Translations under genes and position numbers: made by a program | Source: CAZNMF01 sp035547155 | GTDB lineage: Bacteria > Acidobacteriota > Vicinamibacteria > Vicinamibacterales > SCN-69-37 | DNA length: 19,145 nucleotides | Assembly: GCA_035547155.1 (NCBI GenBank) | Contig: DASZVJ010000160.1 | Span: 1 to 19,145, forward strand | Direction: 5' to 3' | Notes under the pieces: generated by a model | What the model saw: only the letters and a program-made list of their open reading frames with translations | Told to the model about the DNA's origin: nothing | The model's database searches: none | In this document: piece after piece, positions 6,035 through 13,433 of the stretch | How positions within the stretch are numbered: the stretch's first letter is position 1 | Layout of the letters: each line of letters opens with the position of its first letter

Positions 6035-8083
6035 CTACGCCAGTCGAAGGGCCGTGATGATGACGTCGACGATCTTGATCCCGATGAACGGGACGATGAC
6101 GCCGCCGACGCCGTAGATCAGGAGATTGCGGCGCAAGAGCGCGGCCGCGCCGATGGGCCGGTACTGGATGCCGCGCAGCGCCAACGGCACGAGCGCGACG
6201 ATGATCAGCGCGTTGAAAATCACCGCCGAGAGGATGGCGGACTGCGGCGTCCTGAGCCCCATGACGTTCAGCGCGCCGAGCAGCGGGAACGTGCCGAGGA
6301 ACATCGCCGGGATGATCGCGAAGTACTTCGCGACGTCGTTGGCGATCGAGAACGTCGTCAGTGCGCCGCGCGTGATGAGCAGCTGCTTGCCGATTTCGAC
6401 GATCTCGATGAGCTTCGTCGGATTCGAGTCGAGGTCGACCATGTTGCCGGCTTCCTTGGCCGCCTGCGTGCCCGTGTTCATCGCGACGCCGACGTCGGCC
6501 TGCGCGAGCGCCGGTGCGTCGTTCGTGCCGTCGCCCGTCATTGCGACGAGCTTGCCGCTCGCCTGTTCGCGCTTGATCAGCGCCATCTTGTCTTCGGGCT
6601 TGGCCTGCGCCAGGAAGTCGTCGACGCCGGCCTCTTCCGCGATCGCCGCCGCCGTGAGCGGGTTGTCGCCCGTGATCATCACGGTCCGGATGCCCATCGC
6701 CCGCAGCGCGTCGAACCGTTGTCGCATGCCGCCCTTGACGACGTCCTTGAGGTGCACGACGCCAAGCGCGCGATTCCGCTCGGCCACGACGAGCGGCGTA
6801 CCGCCGGCGCGCGAGATGCGATCGACGATGGCGTGCAGCTCGGGCCCGGCCGTGCCGCCATGCGCGGCAACATAGGTCGCGATCGCGTCGGCCGCTCCCT
6901 TCCGGATCTCGCGGCCGTCGACGTCGATGCCGGACATGCGCGTCTGCGCCGAGAACGGCACGAAGATCGTGTCCTTGTCGCCAACCTCGCGGCCGCGGAT
7001 GCCGTACTTCTCCTTGGCCAGCACCACGATCGATCGGCCTTCCGGGGTCTCGTCTGCGAGCGAGGAGAGCTGCGCCGCGTCGGCCAGCTCCGCCGCCGAG
7101 ATCCCGGGCACCGGAATGAACTCCGTCGCCTGACGATTGCCCAGCGTGATCGTGCCTGTCTTGTCGAGCAGCAGCGTGTGCACGTCGCCCGCGGCCTCGA
7201 CTGATCGACCCGACATCGCCAGGACGTTGTGTCGAACCAGGCGGTCCATCCCGGCGATGCCGATGGCCGAGAGCAGCCCGCCAATCGTCGTCGGGATCAG
7301 GCACACCAGCAGCGAGATGAGCACGAAGATCGACTGCGGCGCGCCCGAGTACACCGCGAACGGCTGCAGCGTCACGACGGCGATGAGGAAGACGATCGTC
7401 AGTCCGGCCAGCAGGATGTTGAGCGCGATTTCGTTCGGCGTCTTCTGCCGTTCCGCGCCTTCGACGAGCGCGATCATGCGATCGAGAAACGTGTGGCCGG
7501 GATCGGACGTGATGCGGACGCGAATCCAGTCGGAGATCACGCGCGTGCCGCCAGTGACGGCGGAGCGATCGCCGCCGGATTCACGGATGACCGGCGCGGA
7601 TTCGCCCGTAATCGCCGATTCGTCCACGGAGGCGACGCCTTCGACGATCTCGCCGTCGCCAGGGACGAGCTCGCCGGTGTGCACGATGACGGTGTCGCCG
7701 CGCCGCAGGCTCGATGCGGGGACGGCTTCTTGCGTGCCGTTGCCCGCGATCCGGTTCGCCATCGTCTCGGTTCTGGCCTTGCGCAGCGTGTCCGCCTGCG
7801 CTTTGCCTCGGCCCTCGGCCATCGCCTCGGCGAAGTTCGCAAAGAGCACGGTCAGCCAGAGCCAGCACGTGATTTGGATCTCGAAGCCCAAACCGCTGCG
7901 GCCGGAGAGCGCGTCCTGGATCAGCCGCCACGTCGTGAGGACGCTGCCGATCTCCACGACGAACATGACGGGATTCCGCGCCATCGTCCGCGGGTGCAGC
8001 TTGCGGACGGCGTCCCGGATCGCGCGCTTGACGAGGTGCGGATCCCAAATCGAGATCGATCGTGTCTGCGTGTGCGGCGCCAT
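6035..8083 (-). CDS. kdpB: Potassium-transporting P-type ATPase subunit B
   Basis: The 682-residue pump subunit hydrolyses ATP to drive K+ import. The phosphorylation motif DKTGT has its aspartate at residue 307. The A-domain TGES has its serine at 162. The membrane pair in FSIANDVAKYF falls at D583 and K586. To my knowledge these are the same positions as the functional residues of E. coli KdpB, and the total length is also the same, so the protein is collinear with it. MITGDNPLTAAAIAEEAG and TGDGTNDAPAL complete the P domain. The ATG overlaps the kdpA stop by one base (TGATG), so the start is secure. Because Ser162 is kept, inhibitory serine phosphorylation as described for E. coli is possible here. 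Confidence 0.98.
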   Translation of the reverse strand: MAPHTQTRSISIWDPHLVKRAIRDAVRKLHPRTMARNPVMFVVEIGSVLTTWRLIQDALSGRSGLGFEIQITCWLWLTVLFANFAEAMAEGRGKAQADTLRKARTETMANRIAGNGTQEAVPASSLRRGDTVIVHTGELVPGDGEIVEGVASVDESAITGESAPVIRESGGDRSAVTGGTRVISDWIRVRITSDPGHTFLDRMIALVEGAERQKTPNEIALNILLAGLTIVFLIAVVTLQPFAVYSGAPQSIFVLISLLVCLIPTTIGGLLSAIGIAGMDRLVRHNVLAMSGRSVEAAGDVHTLLLDKTGTITLGNRQATEFIPVPGISAAELADAAQLSSLADETPEGRSIVVLAKEKYGIRGREVGDKDTIFVPFSAQTRMSGIDVDGREIRKGAADAIATYVAAHGGTAGPELHAIVDRISRAGGTPLVVAERNRALGVVHLKDVVKGGMRQRFDALRAMGIRTVMITGDNPLTAAAIAEEAGVDDFLAQAKPEDKMALIKREQASGKLVAMTGDGTNDAPALAQADVGVAMNTGTQAAKEAGNMVDLDSNPTKLIEIVEIGKQLLITRGALTTFSIANDVAKYFAIIPAMFLGTFPLLGALNVMGLRTPQSAILSAVIFNALIIVALVPLALRGIQYRPIGAAALLRRNLLIYGVGGVIVPFIGIKIVDVIITALRLA

Positions 8084-9813
8084 CAGAACACCTGCCCGTG
8101 GGTCATGAGGAAGTGCTCGACGATCGGTCCGAGGCTCAGCGCGGGAAAGAACGTCAGCGCGCCGACGATGACGATCACGCCGACGAGCAGCGTCGTGAAC
8201 AGCGGCGTCGTGACCGGGAACGTGCCGAGCGACGGCGGAATCTGCTTCTTGCGCGCCAGGCTGCCGGCGATGGCCAGCGGCGGCACGAGCATGAAGAACC
8301 GACCGAAGAGCATCGTCAGGCCGAGCGTCGTGTTGTACCAACGCGTGTTGACGCTGAGACCGCCGAAGGCGGATCCGTTGTTGGCGGCCGCCGACGAGTA
8401 TGCGTAGAGCAGCTCGGACAACCCGTGCGGGCCTGCGTTGTAGATGCTCGACGTGCCGAAGCCCGGCGAGACCGACGAGATCCCCGTGAACGTCAGAATC
8501 AGCAGCGAGAAGATCAGCACGGTCAGCATCGCCATCTGCACTTCGAAGGCGTGGATCTTCTTGCCGAGATATTCCGGCGTGCGGCCCACCATGAGCCCGG
8601 CGATGAACACGGCGAGAATCACGTAGACGAGCACGCCGTACATCCCCGCGCCGACGCCGCCGAAGACCACTTCGCTCAGCTGGATATTGGCCAGAGGCAC
8701 GAGACCGCCGATCGGCGTGAACGAGTCGTGCCACCCGTTGATCGCGCCGCAGCTCGCATCGGTCGTGGCCGTCGCGAAGAGTGCCGTGTTCGCGATGCCG
8801 AAGCGGACTTCCTTGCCTTCCATGTTTCCGCCGGGCGACAGATCCGTGACGGCCTGGCTCGCGCCGGCCGCCGTGAGCAGCGGGTTGCCCTTCGCCTCCG
8901 CCCAATAGGCCACGGTTACGCCTGCGAGGAACAGGAACGCCATCGCGCCCCAGACGGCCCAGCCGTGCCGTCGCGAGCCCGTCATCGAGCCGAGCGTGTA
9001 CGTGAAGCCCGACGAGATCGCGAAGATGCCGAGCACCTCGAGGAAGTTCGAGAGCGGCGTCGGGTTCTCGAAGGGATGTGCGCTGTTCGCGTTGAAGAAG
9101 CCGCCGCCGTTCGTGCCGAACTGCTTGATGATTTCCTGTGACGCCGCCGGGCCCTGCGCGATGACCTGTCTGGCGCCTTCGAGCGTCTGCACGGTGTCGT
9201 AGGCCTTCAGGTTCTGCACGACACCCTGCGAGACAAGGAACAGCGCGCCCGCGATCGCGATCGGCAACAGCACCCAGAGCGACGCGCGCACGAGGTCGAC
9301 CCAGAAGTTGCCGATCGTCTGCTGCTCGCGGCGCGCGATGCCGCGGATGAGCGCGATCGCCACCGCCATGCCGGCCGCAGCGGACACGAAGTTCTGGTAC
9401 GCGAGGCCGGCCATCTGCGTGAAGTAGCTCATCGTCGATTCGCCGCCGTACGCCTGCCAGTTCGTGTTCGTGGCGAATGACGCCGCGGTGTTGAAGGCCA
9501 GGTCCGGCGCGACGCCGCCGAAGCCCTGCGGGTTGAACGGCAGAAGGCCTTGCAGGCGCTGCATCGCGTAGAGCGCGAGCATGGACACGGCGCTGAAGAG
9601 CAGCAGCGAGCCGGCATATTCCGTCCATCGCATCTCGCGGCGCTCGTCGACGCCGGTGAGGCGATAGATGAGCCGCTCGACCGGGCGCAGGATCGGATCG
9701 AGCCACGTGCGCCGGCCCGAGAACACGCGGCTCATGAACGCGCCAATGGGCGGCGTCACGGCGAGCACGGCCGCGAGGAAGACGAGAATCTGCAGCCATC
9801 CGTTCAGCGTCAT
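8083..9813 (-). CDS. kdpA: Potassium-transporting ATPase subunit A (K+ channel-like subunit)
   Basis: This 576-residue membrane protein belongs to the superfamily of K+ transporters. The four pore-loop regions are visible: SFATNTNWQAYGGE, TNGGGFFNANSAHPFENPT, SCGAINGWHDSFTPIGG and NNGSAFGG. They form the selectivity filter that picks K+ from the periplasm. Multiple hydrophobic helices run through the length, and the size is close to E. coli KdpA (557 residues). The start at 9813 lies one base after the kdpF stop and begins MTLNGWLQILVFLAAV. It acts with KdpB, KdpC and KdpF in the inner membrane. Confidence 0.98.
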   Translation of the reverse strand: MTLNGWLQILVFLAAVLAVTPPIGAFMSRVFSGRRTWLDPILRPVERLIYRLTGVDERREMRWTEYAGSLLLFSAVSMLALYAMQRLQGLLPFNPQGFGGVAPDLAFNTAASFATNTNWQAYGGESTMSYFTQMAGLAYQNFVSAAAGMAVAIALIRGIARREQQTIGNFWVDLVRASLWVLLPIAIAGALFLVSQGVVQNLKAYDTVQTLEGARQVIAQGPAASQEIIKQFGTNGGGFFNANSAHPFENPTPLSNFLEVLGIFAISSGFTYTLGSMTGSRRHGWAVWGAMAFLFLAGVTVAYWAEAKGNPLLTAAGASQAVTDLSPGGNMEGKEVRFGIANTALFATATTDASCGAINGWHDSFTPIGGLVPLANIQLSEVVFGGVGAGMYGVLVYVILAVFIAGLMVGRTPEYLGKKIHAFEVQMAMLTVLIFSLLILTFTGISSVSPGFGTSSIYNAGPHGLSELLYAYSSAAANNGSAFGGLSVNTRWYNTTLGLTMLFGRFFMLVPPLAIAGSLARKKQIPPSLGTFPVTTPLFTTLLVGVIVIVGALTFFPALSLGPIVEHFLMTHGQVF

Positions 9814-9814
9814 C

Positions 9815-9904
9815 TCAGAACTTCTCCGGCTTGACCATCGCCGCGACGAGATACACCAGCAGCAGAAGGCTGACGATCAAACTCACCAGAACATCGAGGC
9901 TCAT
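9815..9904 (-). CDS. kdpF: Potassium-transporting ATPase subunit F (29 residues)
   Basis: The 29-residue peptide starts MSLDVLVSLIVSLLLLVYLV and ends AAMVKPEKF, the typical KdpF single helix and C-terminal P-E-x-F. KdpF is a lipid-like stabiliser of the KdpFABC complex. The ATG at 9904 has GAGGA five bases upstream. The stop is separated from kdpA by a single base. It is easily missed because of its length. Confidence 0.93.
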   Translation of the reverse strand: MSLDVLVSLIVSLLLLVYLVAAMVKPEKF

Positions 9905-9911
9905 CGCGTCC

Positions 9912-10001
9912 TCACTTCATGAGCCGATCGCAGACGCGCACGTAGCCGATCGACAGCAGAAAGAACAGAACGGTGATGGCGACGAAGACGATGTCGAGCA
10001 C
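9912..10001 (-). CDS. Second 29-residue membrane peptide upstream of kdpF
   Basis: A GTG at 10001-9999 opens a 29-codon frame reading MLDIVFVAITVLFFLLSIGY and ending VRVCDRLMK. It is preceded by AGGAGG at ideal spacing and lies seven bases before kdpF. It is one hydrophobic helix followed by a basic tail with one cysteine. It is the same length as KdpF but lacks the KPEKF end, so it may be an unrelated accessory peptide or a diverged duplicate. Comparable short frames ahead of kdpF occur in other bacterial genomes as far as I recall, but no function is known to me. As first gene of the transporter operon it should be co-expressed with KdpFABC. Confidence 0.75.
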   Translation of the reverse strand: MLDIVFVAITVLFFLLSIGYVRVCDRLMK

Positions 10002-10024
10002 AGCCGGCCTCCTCGTCTCACGTT

Positions 10025-10060
10025 AGGCACTCGGGCCTGAAAACGGGCCAAAGAGTGCCT
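10025..10060 (-). terminator. Stem-loop between kdpE and the kdp structural genes
   Basis: AGGCACTC (10025-10032) and GAGTGCCT (10053-10060) are perfect 8-bp inverted repeats, with an inner GGCC/GGCC pairing. Read on the minus strand it lies 36 bases after the kdpE stop. There is no U-run, so it is an imperfect intrinsic terminator at best. It could limit read-through from kdpDE, or it may simply reflect the operator repeats it overlaps. Confidence 0.35.
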
Positions 10061-10074
10061 GAAAGAGTCCTGAA
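10031..10074 (-). promoter_or_regulatory. Four 11-bp tandem direct repeats, candidate KdpE operator
   Basis: On the minus strand four consecutive 11-mers read TTCAGGACTCT, TTCAGGCACTC, TTTGGCCCGTT and TTCAGGCCCGA. The plus-strand complements of the six-base cores sit at 10069-10074, 10058-10063, 10047-10052 and 10036-10041, exactly 11 bp apart. OmpR/PhoB-family regulators, including KdpE, bind tandem direct repeats of about this period. The array lies between kdpE and the transporter genes. A weak -10 (CCTAAC) follows about 5-10 bases downstream, consistent with activator binding over the -35 region. Confidence 0.6.
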
Positions 10075-10096
10075 GATCGGCGTCGGCGGGAGAACG

Positions 10097-10807
10097 CTAG
10101 CGGGGTTTTTCTGGATCGGCCGTGGAGAAGCGGTAGCCGACCCACGGCTCGCTCAGCAGGTAGCGGGGGCGGCTGGGATCGGGCTCGATCTTGCGGCGAA
10201 GCTGGGCGATGAGCGTCCAGAGATGTTCGGGCTGCTCGACGGCGTTGGGCCCCCAGACGGCCTTGAGGATCGCGCGATGGGTCAGCACGCGATCGGCGTT
10301 GCGCGCGAGGAGCGACAGCAGCTCGAACTCTTTCGGCGTCAGGCGGATCTCTTCGTCGCCTCGCGAGACGCGCCGGCGGTCGTAGTCGATCGTCAGATCG
10401 CCCGCGCGATACGTGCCCGCCGTCGCCGGCGCGGGCGTCAGCACGCGTCGCAGCGCGACGCGGATGCGCGCGAGCAGCTCCTCCGGTCCGAACGGCTTCG
10501 TGACGTAGTCGTCGGCGCCCCGGTCGAGCGCGTCGACTTTGTCGGCCTCGGCGCCGCGCGCTGACAGCACCACGATCGGCACGGTCGACAGGCTGCGAAT
10601 GCGACGGCAGACTTCAGCGCCCTGCATGTCCGGCAGCCCGAGATCGAGCACGACGAGGTCCGGCGCGTTGTCCTTGAAGAGCTGCAGGGCCTCGGCGCCG
10701 TTCGACGCGAGGTCGACGGTGTAGCCGCGCGATCGCAGCAGCGGACCGAGCGATCGCTGGATCGCGATCTCATCGTCGACGACGAGGATGCGTGCGTGCT
10801 CGGTCAT
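10097..10807 (-). CDS. kdpE: KdpE response regulator (OmpR/PhoB family)
   Basis: The 236-residue protein starts with a receiver domain: acidic pair D11-D12, phosphoacceptor D55 in LVVLDLGLPDM, and the conserved lysine in YVTKPFGPEELLARI. A winged-helix DNA-binding domain follows, with RLTPKEFELLSLLARNADRV, HRAILKAVWG, a recognition region LWTLIAQLRRKIEPDP and the terminal VGYRF. It is the transcription activator of the kdp transporter operon. The ATG overlaps the kdpD stop by four bases (ATGA). It is 95 bp upstream of the transporter operon, whose intervening DNA holds the tandem repeats it would bind. The gene order kdpDE before kdpFABC is reversed relative to E. coli. Confidence 0.95.
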   Translation of the reverse strand: MTEHARILVVDDEIAIQRSLGPLLRSRGYTVDLASNGAEALQLFKDNAPDLVVLDLGLPDMQGAEVCRRIRSLSTVPIVVLSARGAEADKVDALDRGADDYVTKPFGPEELLARIRVALRRVLTPAPATAGTYRAGDLTIDYDRRRVSRGDEEIRLTPKEFELLSLLARNADRVLTHRAILKAVWGPNAVEQPEHLWTLIAQLRRKIEPDPSRPRYLLSEPWVGYRFSTADPEKPR

Positions 10808-12318
10808 GCCGTCTCCGTGTCGTCGGCCGCTTTGCGCACGGTCGGAATCGCGATGGTGAACCGTGCGCCGCCATCCGGACAATTCTCGACGCGAATCCGG
10901 CCCTGCTCGACCGCGACCAGGCCGCTGGCGATCCACAGTCCCATGCCCGTGCCGGCCATATGACTCTTCGCCGCCGCGCCGCGGTAGAAGCGCTCGAACA
11001 CGTGTGGCAGATCGGATGCGGCGATGCCCGGACCGCGATCGCGCACGCCGATCTCGAACGTCCCGTCCGTGAACTGCGTGCCGATGTCGATCGCCGATCC
11101 CGCCGGCGCATAGTGCGCGGCGTTTTCCAGCACGTGCGCGAGCGCGCCCGCCGTCAGGCGCGGATCCACGCGCACGGGAACGTCTCGATCGATCGACACG
11201 TTCAGCTGATGTCCCTGCAGCGCCTGATCGACGTGCTCGCGGGCGGCGGCGATGATTTCCGACGGATGCGTCCAGCGCGACTCCATGGCCAGCGCGCCGG
11301 CGTCGATGCGCGCCATCTCGAGGACGTTCTGGAACAACCGGCTGAGCCGTTCGACTTCGGTGAGGATGAGATCGCTCTGATCGATCCGCTCGCCGTCGTC
11401 GGCGCCGCCATCGCGGAGGTTCGTCGCGGCGATGCGGATGGCCGTCAGCGGCGTGCGCAAGTCGTGGCCGATCGACGCGAGCAGCGCCGTTTTCAGCGCC
11501 TCGCTCTGCTTCGTGAGCTCGGCGGCCGTCCGCTCTTCGAGGAACTGCGCGCGCTCGATCGCGATCGCGACGAGGCCGGCGAGCGCATTGAGCGTGCCGC
11601 GCTCGATGGGGCGGCCGGCGATCGCGAGCAGGCCGATCGCCTTCGTTCCCGTCCGGATCGGGATCATTCGCACGTCGCCAGGCGACGGCTGCAATGGATC
11701 GAGCGGCCCGTGCCGGTCGGCCTCCTCGCCGTCGGACGACGTCTCGGCCAAAGCGAACGCCGACGTCAAACGCTCGGGATCGAGATGGACCATGGCGGCG
11801 CCGCCCTCGAACGTCCGCCACGCGCCCGCGCGCGGCAGGGCGATGGCCGCGAAGTCGACGTCGAATCGCCGCGCGATCGAGCGGGCGAGCACCGACATCG
11901 CATCCGGCGTGTCCGTCATGACCAGGACGTCACGGCTCAGATCGAACAGCCGCGTCAGCTCATCGCGCCGTCCGACGGCCTCCTGCGTCCGCTTGCGGGC
12001 AATGGTCGAGAGATTGCTCGCGATCAGGCTGACGGCGAGGAACGTGCCGAGTGCCACCCAGTTCTGGGGCTCCGCAATCGTCAGCGTGCGAAGGGGCGGC
12101 AGGAAGAAGAAGTTGAACGACAGGACCGCCGCGAGCGACGTGCAGGCCGCAATCCAGAAAGGCGACGTCGTGGCGACGAGCAGGACGATCAGCAGGAACG
12201 ACGCCGAGACCGTCGCGGCGTTGGCGACGGGCAGCCAGCGCGCGTACCCGATCGTCACGACGACGATGCCGCCGACGCCGGCGGCGAGGCGTGCCACGCG
12301 ATCCCACGCCATGCGCAT
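10804..12318 (-). CDS. kdpD: KdpD sensor kinase, kinase half only (no N-terminal sensor/Usp domains)
   Basis: About 504 residues. It starts directly with the membrane region: four hydrophobic helices including SASFLLIVLLVATTSPFWIA and the DUF4118 signature FNFFFLPPLRTLTI. A GAF-like region follows, then HisKA with phosphoacceptor H285 in SIGHDLRTPLTAI, and a HATPase with the N box LENAAHYAP, G1 RDRGPGI, F box FERFYRG and G2 GTGMGLWIASG. E. coli KdpD (894 residues) has about 390 more residues at its N-terminus; here that part is encoded separately by the divergent genes at 12365 and 13434. The frame is open to an ATG at 12408, but that extension overlaps the divergent gene and is not protein-like. 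I prefer 12318 (12312 is also possible). A TATCAT at 12333-12328 could give a near-leaderless transcript. Confidence 0.92.
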   Translation of the reverse strand: MRMAWDRVARLAAGVGGIVVVTIGYARWLPVANAATVSASFLLIVLLVATTSPFWIAACTSLAAVLSFNFFFLPPLRTLTIAEPQNWVALGTFLAVSLIASNLSTIARKRTQEAVGRRDELTRLFDLSRDVLVMTDTPDAMSVLARSIARRFDVDFAAIALPRAGAWRTFEGGAAMVHLDPERLTSAFALAETSSDGEEADRHGPLDPLQPSPGDVRMIPIRTGTKAIGLLAIAGRPIERGTLNALAGLVAIAIERAQFLEERTAAELTKQSEALKTALLASIGHDLRTPLTAIRIAATNLRDGGADDGERIDQSDLILTEVERLSRLFQNVLEMARIDAGALAMESRWTHPSEIIAAAREHVDQALQGHQLNVSIDRDVPVRVDPRLTAGALAHVLENAAHYAPAGSAIDIGTQFTDGTFEIGVRDRGPGIAASDLPHVFERFYRGAAAKSHMAGTGMGLWIASGLVAVEQGRIRVENCPDGGARFTIAIPTVRKAADDTETA

Positions 12319-12364
12319 CGACGCGCGATGATATCGCAGGGTATCCTGACGCGCGCGAGACACG
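12319..12364. promoter_or_regulatory. Short divergent promoter region between the kdpD kinase and sensor genes
   Basis: Only 46 bp separate the two starts. On the plus strand TATCCT (12342-12347) is 18 bases from a TCGACG (12318-12323). On the minus strand TATCAT (12333-12328) is a good -10 with no clear -35. Both would give very short or absent leaders. Neither gene has a strong ribosome binding site. Confidence 0.3.
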
Positions 12365-13432
12365 ATGGCTGGTGATGTGGACTCCGATCGGCGCGATCCC
12401 GAAGCCATCCTTCGACAGGTTCAGGCGCAGGAGCGCGCCGCCACGCGCGGCACGCTGAAGATCTTTCTCGGCTACGCCTCCGGCGTCGGCAAGTCGTTCC
12501 GGATGTTCGACGAAGCGCGCCGGCGTCGCGAGCGCGGCCAGGATATCGTCGTGGCCGCCGCTCAGCCGTCGATGCCCGCCGACGTCGCCGAGCTCGCCGC
12601 GCAGCTCCCGGCCATCCCGCCGCGAATCGTCGACGGCGTGCCCATCATCGACCTCGACACGATTCTGACGAGACATCCGCAATGGTGCGTCATCGATGGG
12701 CTCGCGTATGACCATCCGCCGGGCGCGCTGCGGCAGAAACGGTATCTCGACGTCGAGGTCCTCCTTGCCGCTGGCATCGGCGTCCTGACGTCGATCAACC
12801 TCGAGTACATCGAAGAGCAGCAGGCGTTCGTCCGCGAGGTTCGTGGGGCGGCACCATCCGACGGCGTGCCACAGGCGTTCATCGACAGCGCCGACGAGGT
12901 CGTGATCGTCGACGCGCCCCCCGACGCGGCGACGAGCGACGAGGCGCAACGGCTGTCACAGTTGCGCCAGCGCGCGCTGCTGCTCACGGCCGACGTCGTC
13001 GATCGGCAGCTCGAGTCGTATCTGCGATTGCACGGCGTGCAGTCGACGTGGGGCACGCAGGAGCGGATTGCCGTGTGCATGACGCCGCGTGCGAACGCCG
13101 CGGCAATGCTGGCCAGCGGCCGCCGCAACGCGGATCGTTTTCACGGCGAGCTGTTCGCGATCTACGTGAGCCAGCCGAATCTGACGCTCGAGGATCGCAG
13201 CGCGCTGGCGAAGAACATCGTGCTGGCGCGCGCCCACGGCGCGCACGTCGACATGCTCGACGGCGAAGATCCCATCGCGGTCATTCTTCGCTATGCGCGC
13301 GAGCACGGCGTCACGCAGCTCTTCGTCGGGCACAACCTGCGGCGCGGCTGGCGCACCCGGCTCCGCGGGAGCCTCCTCGATCGGCTCATCGACGAGGCGG
13401 AAGGCCTCGACGTGCGCGTCTTCCCGCACTGA
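12365..13432 (+). CDS. Stand-alone KdpD sensor module, copy 1 (degenerate ATPase-like domain plus Usp)
   Basis: This 355-residue protein resembles only the cytosolic N-terminal part of KdpD. It opens with the KdpD lead-in RRDPEAILRQVQAQ and a Walker A-like GYASGVGKS (K43). The next KdpD signatures have drifted: the usual DE-x-HTN-x-PGS region reads IDGLAYDHPPGALRQKRY, and the usual VQHLESLND reads LEYIEEQQ. A universal-stress-protein domain fills residues about 230-355 and keeps VGHNLRRGW and RGSLLDRL (G335-S336), the canonical nucleotide-binding end. There are no membrane helices and no kinase domain. It diverges from the kdpD kinase gene and lies one base upstream of copy 2. It probably supplies, or modulates, the potassium-sensing input in trans. 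Confidence 0.85.
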   Translation: MAGDVDSDRRDPEAILRQVQAQERAATRGTLKIFLGYASGVGKSFRMFDEARRRRERGQDIVVAAAQPSMPADVAELAAQLPAIPPRIVDGVPIIDLDTILTRHPQWCVIDGLAYDHPPGALRQKRYLDVEVLLAAGIGVLTSINLEYIEEQQAFVREVRGAAPSDGVPQAFIDSADEVVIVDAPPDAATSDEAQRLSQLRQRALLLTADVVDRQLESYLRLHGVQSTWGTQERIAVCMTPRANAAAMLASGRRNADRFHGELFAIYVSQPNLTLEDRSALAKNIVLARAHGAHVDMLDGEDPIAVILRYAREHGVTQLFVGHNLRRGWRTRLRGSLLDRLIDEAEGLDVRVFPH

Positions 13433-13433
13433 G

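Noticed and set aside
5972..9141. Large plus-strand open frames opposite kdpB and kdpA
   Set aside because: They are rich in Asp, Arg and His with no motifs, and are shadows of strongly conserved genes.
8084..9799. N-terminal extension of the kdpB frame across kdpA
   Set aside because: It is antisense-free but out of frame with kdpA and Arg-rich. KdpB starts at the ATG at 8083, and numbering from there puts D307, D583 and K586 at the known positions.
10808..11821. N-terminal extension of the kdpE frame across kdpD
   Set aside because: The frame is open but translates to Arg-rich nonsense. The receiver domain begins right at the ATG at 10807.
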